From contig NZ_CP012678.1 in NCBI RefSeq assembly GCF_001298525.1, positions 806,001 through 870,000 of the forward strand: 64,000 nucleotides of DNA, in the 5' to 3' direction. Below, piece after piece: positions 18,475-32,911 of this stretch (positions within the stretch are counted from its first letter, which is position 1; every line of letters begins with the position of its first letter). The stretch is from Psychrobacter urativorans. Its GTDB lineage: Bacteria; Pseudomonadota; Gammaproteobacteria; Pseudomonadales; Moraxellaceae. A program made the translations under genes and the position numbers. The notes beneath the pieces were generated by a model. That model worked only from the letters and a program-made list of their open reading frames with translations. It did no database searches and was not told the DNA's origin.

Positions 18475-18546
18475 TGCTAATATCCTTATATGTCTTCCTA
18501 CTACAGTTGTGATATTAATAATGGCGACAAGCAAAGCGTCAAACAA

Positions 18547-19011
18547 CTAATAAATACCCGCTTCTACCCCAGCTGCCAGCGTCATCGCCAACTCTTCGAC
18601 TTGCTCAGTAAATACCTCCTGCCAATCACCTTGTAAAATCAGCGCTTCTTGAATCCATTCCCAACGCAGTCCTGTCGTAATCGTCTTGATAGCAAGCTTA
18701 GTACCCGTACCATCATGTCCTGCGCGTATATATAACGCAAATGGCATGCCCTGCTTCTTCTCTAACACCGGATAATAACAACGATCAAAAAATTCTTTAG
18801 TCATCCCTGCCATATAAGCCAAGTTCTCAGTCGTCCCTAATAGTAGCGCATCAGCTGCCAGTACATCTTCAGGCTGGGTATCTTGTGGTAACTTTAATAT
18901 GACATGGATATCTAAATCAGGATGACTAGCACCATCGTAAGCCGCTTGAGCTAATTTCTCAGTATTAGGCGATGGTGCATGAGCGACGATAAGCAAGGTT
19001 TTGGTAGCCAT
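18547..19011 (-). CDS. Flavodoxin-fold NAD(P)H oxidoreductase-like protein
   Basis: A 154-residue single-domain flavodoxin-like protein. The N-terminal TLLIVAHAPSPNTEKLAQ is the FMN phosphate-binding region, and LLLGTTENLAYMAG (about 60-73) is a second flavin loop. The ATG at 19020 overlaps the ribosome site AAGGATG; the ATG at 19011 has correct spacing and is preferred. It lies between osmC and the DUF938 gene, all on the minus strand, in a neighbourhood of oxidative-stress genes. An NAD(P)H:quinone or azo-reductase role is possible but unproven. Confidence 0.82.
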   Translation of the reverse strand: MATKTLLIVAHAPSPNTEKLAQAAYDGASHPDLDIHVILKLPQDTQPEDVLAADALLLGTTENLAYMAGMTKEFFDRCYYPVLEKKQGMPFALYIRAGHDGTGTKLAIKTITTGLRWEWIQEALILQGDWQEVFTEQVEELAMTLAAGVEAGIY

Positions 19012-19063
19012 ATTAATCATCCTTATAGAAGTTACTAATTTTTGGAATTAGTAGGTCTTGGAA

Positions 19064-19474
19064 TCAATAGCTTTTAGAATTAATAGTCACTTTTTGGATA
19101 ATATCAGGATGGATACTTTTCGCAACCGGACAAGTGAGCGCAGTGTTATAAAATATTTTTTGCGTTTTCTCATCTAAAGGCTGACTAAAAGTAATCGCGA
19201 CATGTACCTCACTGACTCGTCTTGGATCAGCTGCCATCACTTTGGTCACTTCAGCCGTAGTGCCTGCAATATCGATATCCATATCACGGGCTTTGATACC
19301 AATAATGGTCAGCATACAACTGGCTAAACTGGTCGCCAATAAATCAGTCGGTGAAAATGCCTCTCCTTTACCTTGATTATCAACTGGTGCATCAGTGATG
19401 ATTTCATTGTTTGATTGTATGTGAATAGCGGTAGTACGTAGATCACCTTGATAAGTTACTTTTGAGGTTGTCAT
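19064..19474 (-). CDS. OsmC-family peroxiredoxin-like protein
   Basis: An OsmC/Ohr-family hydroperoxide reductase-like protein of 136 residues. Both catalytic cysteines are visible, in SLASCML (about residue 53) and in LTCPVAKS (about 113), with the conserved FSPTDLLA before the first. AGAG precedes the ATG. The spacing is closer to the YhfA/OsmC-like branch than to Ohr, so I give no gene symbol. It lies about 50 bases ahead of the flavodoxin-like gene, so the two may form a short operon. Confidence 0.88.
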   Translation of the reverse strand: MTTSKVTYQGDLRTTAIHIQSNNEIITDAPVDNQGKGEAFSPTDLLATSLASCMLTIIGIKARDMDIDIAGTTAEVTKVMAADPRRVSEVHVAITFSQPLDEKTQKIFYNTALTCPVAKSIHPDIIQKVTINSKSY

Positions 19475-19612
19475 AGGTTTCTCTTTGATAGTTGTTATTT
19501 TTAGTTTACTTTATTTAAAAAATTCCGTATAACGCTTCGTTAAGCGAGAATCAATGATTGGGTATAATACCGAAGCGATAGTCAATTGTGAAATTTCTAT
19601 TTATGCGAACTT

Positions 19613-20233
19613 TCAAGCATTATTTCCTTTGCTCCATAGATAAATATCAAAAACTCTTTCATGAAACCATTTACTTGAACTTATTTCATCTATGTATTGC
19701 CTGTTAGCAAACCTTTGATCTACTGCATATAAACTTAGACTAGATAATTTTTTACAAACACTTTGGATTTCTTCTGTATGATTTTTAAATTCAGCTAGCC
19801 AATTTCCATAATAACTTTGTAAATCACCATCTTTTGACTCTACTGCAATTCGAGCTTGCGAATCATATATTAATATTGGGGATTTAAATTTAAGCCAAAG
19901 AAATTTCGTAGTCAAAGATAAAACACCTCTGTTGCCATATCTACTTGAGATTTCAGTTTCAATTTCTAATATTTTTTTAACAGGATCTTTTTCAAACTGG
20001 TCAATTGATAAATTATCTATAATATCTAGAACAGGCTGGTACCGTTCTATACCAATTTTCTCATCAAAAGCAGTTGGAAGATTTCTTGCTACCCTATAAA
20101 ATCCTCCTGCACTTTTCAATGCAGATAATTTTTCTTTTTGATTAGTGCCTGAAAGGGCTAAACAATAACCTCTATCATAAGATAACCATTGATTAAGATA
20201 ATACATAGAACTATATTCAAATGTTTGAATCAA
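19613..20233 (-). CDS. Hypothetical protein, AT-rich, next to a PLD nuclease
   Basis: I do not recognise this 206-residue protein. It is soluble, mixed helical, with a central GVLSLTTKFLWLKF followed by IYDSQARIAV, and Trp/Tyr-rich ends. It starts with TTG, strongly supported by AGGAG 6 bases upstream; no ATG gives the same full frame. Its base composition is visibly AT-richer than its neighbours. It lies 148 bases downstream of a PLD-type nuclease gene on the same strand. Together they look like an acquired cassette between osmC and the rrn operon, and a defence role is a guess from context only. Confidence 0.75.
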   Translation of the reverse strand: MIQTFEYSSMYYLNQWLSYDRGYCLALSGTNQKEKLSALKSAGGFYRVARNLPTAFDEKIGIERYQPVLDIIDNLSIDQFEKDPVKKILEIETEISSRYGNRGVLSLTTKFLWLKFKSPILIYDSQARIAVESKDGDLQSYYGNWLAEFKNHTEEIQSVCKKLSSLSLYAVDQRFANRQYIDEISSSKWFHERVFDIYLWSKGNNA

Positions 20234-20381
20234 CTTACACTCCTAAATGTATCATGCTGCATTAAGCGAACTAAAATCTCCACTCAACCAAATTAAAAAG
20301 TCTTTTTTAGATTAATTGGTCACAATACTTTTCTCTAGAACTTAAAAGCAGTAGGATTTGATATCAACACTCATACGTTTG

Positions 20382-21182
20382 TTAATTTTTTTGGTTATAA
20401 AGCTCAATAAACTGCCTTGAAAACTCTTCAGCTAATGTTCTGCTATCTGTAATAGTAATACTTTCGTTATTGTGTTGAGCATTACTTGTCCAATTATACG
20501 ACCCATGAATAACTTTGCATAAATCTATTATACAAAATTTATTATGCATTAACTTTTTTCCCCAACGAGAGCTTGGGGAAATCTTTTTATATTCAATGCC
20601 TCTAGAGCCAAAGTCTAAGCCGTATTTATTAGTGGTGACATCATTGTTTACGATTATTCGTACATTTATCCCACTCTGATTTTTATTACGTAGTTCATTC
20701 CCAATATCTTTATCTGTAAACCATGCTACAGCGACCCATATAGTAAATTCTGCAGCCTGAATAGCTTCAATAATTTGATTCTTTATTTCCTGAAAATGTG
20801 CGGCAATCAGTATTGGGTCATCAACCCCAGAGCCAGTCACTTTAAAAATTCCTAGGTCATCCATTTCAAAAAAATAACCGTCATACTTTATTATACTACT
20901 AAGTTCAGATGCTATTTCATCAGGGTTACTAACTCTTCTCCTGTCAGGAATCGATTCAATTAATTTTTTAAACTGGGGATTACCATTTACTTCTTTCAAT
21001 CGTTCATAAGTATACTCGTTTCTCGACCATGCATTTGGAAGACCTCCACTAGAATATTCATCAGATAACCCAAAAGCATTGAAAAACTTAATTAGTTCTG
21101 GTCCTGACATGTAAGCAGTTGGAGCACCATCGCCTGTAATGTAAGACTTGATTGCATTTAAGGTAAGATCTGAAACCTTCAA
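20382..21182 (-). CDS. Phospholipase-D-like nuclease with an extra N-terminal domain
   Basis: The C-terminal half (about 125-266) is a PLD-superfamily domain with one HKD motif, HNKFCIID, then GSYNWTSNAQHNNES, the pattern of Nuc-type endonucleases that work as dimers. The first 80 residues form a separate helical domain (YMSGPELIKFFNAFG, GLPNAWSR, YTYERL). From memory it resembles N-terminal domains of abortive-infection-type proteins, but I cannot confirm this. The start codon is TTG with GGAGG 11 bases upstream. AT-rich and close to the rrn terminator. It may act on nucleic acid; antiphage activity is inference. Confidence 0.82.
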   Translation of the reverse strand: MKVSDLTLNAIKSYITGDGAPTAYMSGPELIKFFNAFGLSDEYSSGGLPNAWSRNEYTYERLKEVNGNPQFKKLIESIPDRRRVSNPDEIASELSSIIKYDGYFFEMDDLGIFKVTGSGVDDPILIAAHFQEIKNQIIEAIQAAEFTIWVAVAWFTDKDIGNELRNKNQSGINVRIIVNNDVTTNKYGLDFGSRGIEYKKISPSSRWGKKLMHNKFCIIDLCKVIHGSYNWTSNAQHNNESITITDSRTLAEEFSRQFIELYNQKN

Positions 21183-21358
21183 TTCCGTATATCCTCCAAA
21201 CTATAGCTTAATAATACTTGAAAACTCACTATCCTATAGACTTAGTACTAATATCACAATCAATAGTATAAAAAGAAAAAATATCATTCAATCACATTTA
21301 TAGACAACGTTATAGGTAAAAAATATTGAATATCAAATAAGCCCAAACCGCAGCCAAA

Positions 21359-21393
21359 AGAAAACCCCCCTCTGCTTTCGCAGAGGGGGGTTT
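21359..21393 (-). terminator. rrn operon terminator
   Basis: AACCCCCCTCTGC pairs with GCAGAGGGGGGTT across a 4-base loop; the minus-strand reading continues into TTTTCTTTT. It is located just past the 5S gene. Confidence 0.92.
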
Positions 21394-21407
21394 AACTTTG
21401 AATGGAG

Positions 21408-21522
21408 AGCTGACGATGACCTACTCTCACATGGGCGAACCACACTACCATTGGCGCGACGATGTTTCACTTCTGAGTTCGGGAAGGGATCAGGTGGTGC
21501 CATCGTGCTATGGTCGTCAGCA
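21408..21522 (-). rRNA. rrf: 5S ribosomal RNA
   Basis: About 115 bases in the correct position after 23S. The complementary ends (GCTGACGACC at the 5' end and GGTCATCGTCAGC at the 3' end) and the internal CCGAACTCAGAAGTGAAAC are diagnostic. The ends are accurate to a few bases. Confidence 0.95.
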
Positions 21523-21706
21523 AAGGGGTTAGATATGAGTCTGTTATTATTGTTTTGACGTCAAGATATTATCTATTGGTCGACCAACTTGTAACCTAAC
21601 TGAATCAAGGTTAAAGGTGATATCGAAATATATATATATTCTATAAGCTTACGCTTATACAAGATAGATTAATTAGAGCGGTTCATACAAACCACTTGGG
21701 TGTTGT

Positions 21707-24569
<2,863 letters not shown>

Positions 24570-24571
<2 letters not shown>

Positions 24572-24910
24572 ACAACCCCAAGTAGTCTTAACCTATAAAT
24601 AGATTTTGACTTCAAAGTGTCATACGCTCTAATTATGATAACGATATCACCTAATTTATACGCTTGATTCAGTTCTCTTTACTTTTTTGATAATCAATTC
24701 CTGGGATAACAACTGATGTCGTTAAGGAATTGATTATCAAGGTTAGAAACAACACGTGAACATGTTGTTCTAACCCAGACTCATATCTATGTTTTTAAAT
24801 AGTTTCTATGCTCTCATCGAGTCACAGATTCTGTGTAAAACAGAAGTAAATAATCAATAACGATCACTTAATTCTGTTTATTTATTAGCATCTAAAGCTT
24901 GTCTATTAAG
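24570..24910 (-). other. tRNA-Ala to 23S spacer with two inverted repeats
   Basis: A non-coding transcribed spacer. It holds a perfect 15-bp inverted repeat, TTGATAATCAATTCC at 24687-24701 and its complement at 24726-24740. A second palindromic stretch at 24742-24774 pairs GTTAG...AACAACA with TGTTGTTCTAAC. Both would fold in the precursor rRNA. Confidence 0.7.
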
Positions 24911-24986
24911 TGGTGGAGCCAAACGGAGTCGAACCGTTGACCTCCTGCGTGCAAGGCAGGCGCTCTACCAACTGAGCTATGGCCCC
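24911..24986 (-). tRNA. tRNA-Ala (TGC)
   Basis: 76 bases in the 16S-23S spacer: GGGGCCATAGCTCAGTTGG at the 5' end, anticodon loop CTTGCAC, T-arm GGTTCGACTCC, and encoded CCA. It lies 8 bases after tRNA-Ile. Confidence 0.98.
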
Positions 24987-24994
24987 ATATAAAA

Positions 24995-25071
24995 TGGTGG
25001 GTCTAAGTGGACTTGAACCACTGACCCCCGCGTTATCAACACGGTGCTCTAACCAGCTGAGCTACAGACCC
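24995..25071 (-). tRNA. tRNA-Ile (GAT)
   Basis: 77 bases in the 16S-23S spacer: acceptor stem GGGTCTG/TAGACCC, D-arm GCTCAGCTGGTTAGAGC, anticodon GAT within TTGATAA, and encoded CCA. Between it and 16S the minus strand has TTGTTCTTTAG, resembling a boxA antitermination site. Confidence 0.98.
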
Positions 25072-25147
25072 AATTACGCTTGCAATAAACGTAAGCTTAA
25101 ACTAAAGAACAACTTGTTGTGAATTCTTGCTGACCGAATGCCATCTA

Positions 25148-26686
<1,539 letters not shown>

Positions 26687-27001
26687 AATCTTGCTATGAA
26701 GCTCTTTAAAGAAGCTTCTAAACTTGGCTCATCTAATCTGGCAATTACGCTCTCGTATGTTTCATTTAAATGAATTAACTTTGAGTTTTCTTGCTGTCTT
26801 AAATGATAATTTTTATAGTTAGTCACTCACCCCGAAAAGAGGTCAGTCCCAACTTTAATTTTTAGCATTCTGAATCAGCAAAAATCCACACAAGTTGTTC
26901 TTTAGTTATGCTTTTAAATAGTGTCTCTACTGTCGTCCAGTAGATGATGTTCTTTGCTATTCAATCAAAGCGATTAGCTTATCTCGTTTAGCGAGCTGAC
27001 T
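26687..27001 (-). other. rRNA leader
   Basis: The transcribed region between the rrn promoters and 16S is AT-rich with no gene. The stretch next to 16S (26698-26720) is palindromic around CTCTTTAAAGAG. I could not identify a clear forward boxA in it. Confidence 0.6.
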
Positions 27002-27029
27002 ATCATATCATGATTTATATGTTTGTCAA
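27002..27029 (-). promoter_or_regulatory. rrn promoter, proximal
   Basis: On the minus strand TTGACA and TATGAT are separated by 16 bases, about 315 bases upstream of 16S. Confidence 0.75.
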
Positions 27030-27113
27030 GCCTTGGTTCTAATTCGTTTCAACTTAAGTCGTTAGGTTGTAAGTTTGTTAACTCACTGCCTAGCTTCCTT
27101 TGCTGTGGGGCGT

Positions 27114-27141
27114 ATTATATAGATTTTGGGAAGGGTGTCAA
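27114..27141 (-). promoter_or_regulatory. rrn promoter, distal, perfect consensus
   Basis: On the minus strand TTGACA and TATAAT are both perfect and 16 bases apart, followed by the GC-rich discriminator ACGCCCC typical of stringently controlled rRNA promoters. The upstream sequence is AT-rich, as in an UP element. Confidence 0.85.
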
Positions 27142-27367
27142 GGAATTATATACACTAATTTTAGCCTTAGCTGACAACATAACTAATACTACATACTTAT
27201 CAATATGTTAGGGGTGAAAATAATCTTAAATTATTATCAGAAGCTCTTTATTCATTATTAAATATGTCCAGTAGATATAATAATACTATTATTGTCAATA
27301 ATTTGAGCCTATAGGCTGATGTTACAATTATCGTATTAATCTATTATAAACTCTTCGCATAACTGCT

Positions 27368-27919
27368 CTAAGGGCAAAGGTTTTTAGTCCATTTACCTGA
27401 GTTCTTACCACGCGCACATTGATATTGTACGCCGTACTGTACCCAATGCCATTCTGGATTAGTCTGCTGATTTTTTAGCTGAAAGCTAATACGATAACGT
27501 TCTGCTCTAACACTATCGTCCATCAAATTTGAACGAGTAACGACAACTACTGCAGTTTTAGGCTGTGATTTAGATGGAAATATAAAACTTTGCGCCAAAT
27601 CGTAATCAGCATCTATCTCATTAGTATTGCTATTAATTAAAGCTAACTTTTCAAGCGCACAAGTCAGCAGTCCTTTTTCAACTGGACAGGGAGCTGATGA
27701 ATAGGTCGCGGCACGACCATTAACGCTGATAAATTTAAAATTAGCTGGATTTGCCGCTTCAGTACGCGATATTGGACTTGATGAATTAGTATTGCTTGCA
27801 TGAGTAGATACTGAAGTGAATGACAATAATAGTAAAGCGCTAGCTAATGAACTTTTCAACAAGTCTGTGGGTACTCTTGATCTAGGATATAAGCGTTTAA
27901 AACTATTTAATTGCAACAT
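27368..27919 (-). CDS. Putative secreted protein, function unknown
   Basis: A 183-residue protein with a signal peptide: a basic n-region, a hydrophobic core SSLASALLLLSF (about 25-36), and a cut likely after THA near residue 42. The mature part is polar, with four Cys (in SAPCPVEK, LLTCALEK, YQCARG and NLCP) that could form two disulfides, and a C-terminal WHWVQYGVQYQC pattern. The ATG at 27919 with GAGG 6 bases upstream is chosen over an upstream TTG. I recognise no domain. It is a single gene between the rrn promoter region and the pssA terminator. Confidence 0.75.
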   Translation of the reverse strand: MLQLNSFKRLYPRSRVPTDLLKSSLASALLLLSFTSVSTHASNTNSSSPISRTEAANPANFKFISVNGRAATYSSAPCPVEKGLLTCALEKLALINSNTNEIDADYDLAQSFIFPSKSQPKTAVVVVTRSNLMDDSVRAERYRISFQLKNQQTNPEWHWVQYGVQYQCARGKNSGKWTKNLCP

Positions 27920-28017
27920 AATAACCTCGGCTTTTATTATCAAATAGATTTATTTGGAATAACTTTTATCCTTAAGCATAACCCTTACAGAAAATGATTG
28001 ATATCCCTTGCTTCCCA

Positions 28018-28060
28018 TAAAAAATAGCAGCCAATCTGAGGACTGGCTGCTATTTTTTTT
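28018..28060. terminator. Terminator after pssA
   Basis: AAAAATAGCAGCCA pairs with TGGCTGCTATTTTT across a 10-base loop, flanked by A- and T-runs. It lies about 50 bases after pssA on its strand. Confidence 0.85.
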
Positions 28061-28111
28061 ATTTATACTATTAATGTAGTAAATATCTTATCGAAAATTT
28101 TTAATCAGCTT

Positions 28112-29023
28112 TTATAGTTTAGCCTTTAGAGTCGTTACGATACCGGATAATGCATAAATAATACCAATCGCTAATATACCGACAGGTATATCGTATAACA
28201 CGATACTCATCACTAATACACCAACAATAAGAACCACAAACGGCACTTTCTTTTTATCAAATTCTTTAAAGCTATAATACTTGACGTTACTAACCATTAG
28301 TAAACCACAAATGACCACCCAAGCGGCAAATAAAGTCATCACTAACGAATCATATTGCCCTATCCACTGATTATGATCGATAGCAACCATGACAGCTGCG
28401 GTGACCAAAATCGCAGCAAGCGGACTGGCTAAACCGACAAAATACTTTTTATCGACGGTACCGACCTGTACGTTAAAGCGTGCTAAACGAAACGCTCCGC
28501 AAGCGGTAAAGACAAACGCGCAACCAATACCAATACGACCTAATGGCTCTAAAGCAAAACTATAAATGAGAATGGCTGGCGCAACACCAAAGGCTAACAT
28601 ATCTGCTAAGGAGTCATACTGCTCGCCAAAGGGGCTTTGCGCATTAAGCATCCTTGCCACTCGACCATCTGCACCATCCAAAATGGCGGATAAGAAAATC
28701 GCTAAAGACGCTTGATAAAACTTACCATCAGTACTGGCCAAAACTGAGTAAAAACCAGATAGCAGCGATAAAGTAGTAATCAGATTAGGGGCTAAATAAA
28801 CCCCACGACTTACTACGCGCTTGCCTTCGGCAACTTCTGCTTCAATCACCTCAAAAGTAAGACCATCATAGTCATCATTATCCGCTAAATGAATATTAAA
28901 CTCATGCTCGTCAACGAAAGGTGGCTGTGTCGCCGCGCTATCCTGTAACAGTCCATTATGTAATAAGCTATCATTTGGATTATTGCTATGTAGTTGCTTT
29001 TTTGGTGATTGCTCAGTTGTCAT
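28112..29023 (-). CDS. pssA: CDP-diacylglycerol-serine O-phosphatidyltransferase
   Basis: Makes phosphatidylserine, the precursor of phosphatidylethanolamine, in the inner membrane. The CDP-alcohol phosphatidyltransferase motif is complete (DGRVAR, then G, D and D in FGEQYDSLAD), followed by about eight hydrophobic segments. A polar N-terminal tail of some 80 residues is longer than usual. The frame opens at 29059, overlapping rlmJ, but the ATG at 29023 has AAGGA 7 bases upstream, giving 303 residues. It follows rlmJ by 10 bases, so the two are probably co-transcribed. Confidence 0.92.
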   Translation of the reverse strand: MTTEQSPKKQLHSNNPNDSLLHNGLLQDSAATQPPFVDEHEFNIHLADNDDYDGLTFEVIEAEVAEGKRVVSRGVYLAPNLITTLSLLSGFYSVLASTDGKFYQASLAIFLSAILDGADGRVARMLNAQSPFGEQYDSLADMLAFGVAPAILIYSFALEPLGRIGIGCAFVFTACGAFRLARFNVQVGTVDKKYFVGLASPLAAILVTAAVMVAIDHNQWIGQYDSLVMTLFAAWVVICGLLMVSNVKYYSFKEFDKKKVPFVVLIVGVLVMSIVLYDIPVGILAIGIIYALSGIVTTLKAKL

Positions 29024-29033
29024 AGCTGTGTCC

Positions 29034-29909
29034 TTATTCGCCAACCAACCAGCGCACATTAGTCGCGCTATCTGGCGTTAAGTCTGGCGCATCAGCCACT
29101 TTAAAGATAGGTTGTAAGAAACGTACTATCTCGCGTGCATGGTTATCAAACTGCCATGGTGGATTAATAATCAGCATTCCTGTGCCATTAAGACCAACAG
29201 CGATATCATTCGGATAAATATTCAGCTCACAGACTAACTGACGGCGCATTTCTGTACGCTTCAGCTTTTTATAAAACAGCTCTACCGCTTCAATATTTTT
29301 AATCGGGAACCATAAGGCGTACGTGCCTTGTGGCCATTTATTATATGAGGCGACTAATAAGTTAATCAGACGAGTAAAGTCTTTATGTTCTTGCTCATAC
29401 GGAGGATCAAGAAAAATAAGACCACGTTTCTCTTTTGGTGGAATGACCGCAGCAATACCTTCGAATGAATTGCGATGATGAATACCGATTGGTAATTTAT
29501 GCAATTGATAGTTGAGAGCATCATATTCGCTGGCTTTGGCTTCAAACGCTTCACCACGTACGCCGCCATTAGGATTTTTTTCAACATGATGGGCAATCCA
29601 CCACGGTGAACCCGGATATACTTTTTTATCATAAGTAAAGCGGGCTTGCTTGATACCTTCCACATAATCTTTAACAGCAGCAGGCGCTTTTTCGGTGTCG
29701 GCATGCATTAAAGCTTGAATCCCACCTTTGGATTCACCTGTCTTACGCGCTTCTTCACTGGCAAGCGAATACAGTCCACGACCGCCATAAGCGTCAAGCA
29801 CATAAAAAGGTTTATTTTTTTGGCTTAATTGATTAAGCAGTTGTACCAATAAAATGTGTTTAACCACATCAGCAAAGTTACCGGCGTGATAAGCGTGTTT
29901 ATAATTCAT
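29034..29909 (-). CDS. rlmJ: 23S rRNA (adenine-2030-N6) methyltransferase
   Basis: Methylates A2030 of 23S rRNA. It has the hallmark N-terminus MNYKHAYHAGNFADVVKH, a SAM-binding region VLDAYGGRGLY, and the N6-adenine catalytic motif DPPY in FLDPPYEQ. The length of 291 residues is close to the E. coli protein (280). No clear ribosome site precedes the ATG. It stands upstream of pssA on the same strand. Confidence 0.95.
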   Translation of the reverse strand: MNYKHAYHAGNFADVVKHILLVQLLNQLSQKNKPFYVLDAYGGRGLYSLASEEARKTGESKGGIQALMHADTEKAPAAVKDYVEGIKQARFTYDKKVYPGSPWWIAHHVEKNPNGGVRGEAFEAKASEYDALNYQLHKLPIGIHHRNSFEGIAAVIPPKEKRGLIFLDPPYEQEHKDFTRLINLLVASYNKWPQGTYALWFPIKNIEAVELFYKKLKRTEMRRQLVCELNIYPNDIAVGLNGTGMLIINPPWQFDNHAREIVRFLQPIFKVADAPDLTPDSATNVRWLVGE

Positions 29910-30031
29910 AAGTTCAAAAGTTTAAATAAGAAAAATTGCATCTATGGTAGCATAGGATGGGTAAAAGATAACGAAGGTTTTGGTAAATAGACGTTGATTG
30001 ACAGCCGTTTGATAAAGGTAATATAGATATA

Positions 30032-30796
30032 ATGAAAAAAATAGCAGCAATTACCAATAATCTTGATCTGACGAACTTGCCCATTAATAATCCTATAGGC
30101 GCAAATAATCCGCCTTTACTGAATCCTCATGCTGATAAAGTCGCTATTGATATTCCGACTCAACATGAGCTACAGCTCGTAGATTTTGCGGTCAATTGGG
30201 GCGATAGGCTGACTAATACGCAACTTGATAAGCTCGTTCATGAAGGTTGGATTGTTATTGATGATGTATTTGAGATTAAAGCTTTATTAGCCTTACAAGC
30301 GGAAAGCGGTTTTATTGACTATCGTGACGCGCAGCTCACTGATGGTATTCGGGTAACTGACATTCGCGGCGATAAGATTCGTTGGATTACCAAAGACATT
30401 TTTGCGGGATTTTATTACTTAGATAGCATCAATCAACTGGCGGCAGTGCTGAACCGCGCTTTGTTCGCAGGTATACGCCATAGCGAGGCGCATTATGCCT
30501 GCTATCCTGTCGGCTTTGGCTATCAGTGGCATAGTGACAATCCAGTTGGGCGTGATGAGCGCGTTATTTCAGCGGTTTTTTATCTGAATGATGACTGGTT
30601 AGCAGATGACGGCGGGGCGCTAGAAGTGGTTGATAATCACGGTGAGCATCATAACGTCATGCCAGCTGCAAATCGCTTGATCATATTTGACAGCAACTTA
30701 AAGCATCAAGTGCAAATCGCCCATCGTCAACGCTACTCTATCGCGACATGGATGCGCCGAGATGGTTTGGTGCCTTTTGTTGAATCTGCCAATTAG
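30032..30796 (+). CDS. 2OG-Fe(II) oxygenase (prolyl-hydroxylase-like)
   Basis: A non-haem iron, 2-oxoglutarate-dependent oxygenase. The Fe ligands HxD are in YQWHSDNP and the distal His in DSNLKHQV, with the 2OG-binding Arg in RQRYSIATW, as in prolyl-4-hydroxylase-type proteins. An N-terminal polar tail of about 45 residues precedes the domain. It is followed by dapE after about 85 bases on the same strand. The substrate is unknown; a protein target is typical of this branch. Confidence 0.88.
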   Translation: MKKIAAITNNLDLTNLPINNPIGANNPPLLNPHADKVAIDIPTQHELQLVDFAVNWGDRLTNTQLDKLVHEGWIVIDDVFEIKALLALQAESGFIDYRDAQLTDGIRVTDIRGDKIRWITKDIFAGFYYLDSINQLAAVLNRALFAGIRHSEAHYACYPVGFGYQWHSDNPVGRDERVISAVFYLNDDWLADDGGALEVVDNHGEHHNVMPAANRLIIFDSNLKHQVQIAHRQRYSIATWMRRDGLVPFVESAN

Positions 30797-30870
30797 TCAT
30801 CATTAAAGTAAGAGTACATATTTATTTGCAACATCAACTGTACCTAATAAATTTTACCTTAAGCTTTTAA

Positions 30871-32118
<1,248 letters not shown>

Positions 32119-32155
32119 AAGCATAGCTAAATTAATACTATAGGGATCAGAAATT

Positions 32156-32884
32156 GTGAAAATTAATAAACTTTATCAGTTCTTTATATTTGCCAGCTTA
32201 GGTTTAGGTATCAGTAGCTGCACCAATGTTAGAGAAATAAATTCTGATGTCGCAGACTCTAAAGTAGTAATAAAATCATACGACGGTAGTCTTGCTAGCG
32301 CTCAAGAAGAGCCACATGCTGTTACCCAAGTCTTTAAATCAAAAGACCATATAGATTGGTCTAAACCTAAGGATAGCAAAAAGGTAGATGAAATAAAACG
32401 TATTGTCAAAAGTTACGGTGGCGAATTGCAAGGGCTTGCTTATTCAGATAAAGGAATTATAGAGACAGCTGACATTTATATTTTAAATGCTAATATATCA
32501 ACAGTTAAGCGCGTACAACTGAAAGAAACCTTGTCAGAATTAATAGGCAATCCTATAGTAGTGAATATTCAAAACAGTAGATTAACTAATGAGATGGGAA
32601 GATTAGAAATCTTACAGCCATCAGTAGCTAACCAAAATCAAATGCCACGTTTTTCTATTGATAATGACGAACAAGTTAATGAAGTAGCGCGAATTGTAGA
32701 AATACATGGCGCTAAATTGCAATCTCTTGGTTACTCAGGCGATTCAGAACTTAACCTTTCAATTAGCTATTATCCAAAAAAACTCACTATTTCTGAGTTT
32801 GAGAACTTAGAGGCAGATTTAGAAGTCCTGACTGGTCTGAAAGTCACAGTGTTTAAAAAGAGCGTAATTATTAAGCCGCTTTAA
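32156..32884 (+). CDS. Putative lipoprotein with a duplicated domain
   Basis: A 242-residue protein starting at a GTG (AGGGAT upstream). The signal peptide ends in the lipobox GISSC (Cys about 22). Two halves of about 62 residues resemble each other. The first has EIKRIVKSYGGELQGLAYS (about 76-95) and the second EVARIVEIHGAKLQSLGYS (about 176-195). Each continues into alternating strands, a helix and a V-V/F strand (IVVNI, VTVFK). I know no family with this pattern. The base composition is AT-rich. Being 37 bases after dapE it may share its transcript. The envelope location is inferred from the lipobox. Confidence 0.75.
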   Translation: MKINKLYQFFIFASLGLGISSCTNVREINSDVADSKVVIKSYDGSLASAQEEPHAVTQVFKSKDHIDWSKPKDSKKVDEIKRIVKSYGGELQGLAYSDKGIIETADIYILNANISTVKRVQLKETLSELIGNPIVVNIQNSRLTNEMGRLEILQPSVANQNQMPRFSIDNDEQVNEVARIVEIHGAKLQSLGYSGDSELNLSISYYPKKLTISEFENLEADLEVLTGLKVTVFKKSVIIKPL

Positions 32885-32911
32885 TCTACCTTCACACATA
32901 ATCGTTCAATT

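Noticed and set aside
26881..26910. GTTGTTCTTTAG as boxA in the rrn leader
   Set aside because: It is on the plus strand, opposite to rRNA transcription, so it cannot act as a boxA in this transcript.
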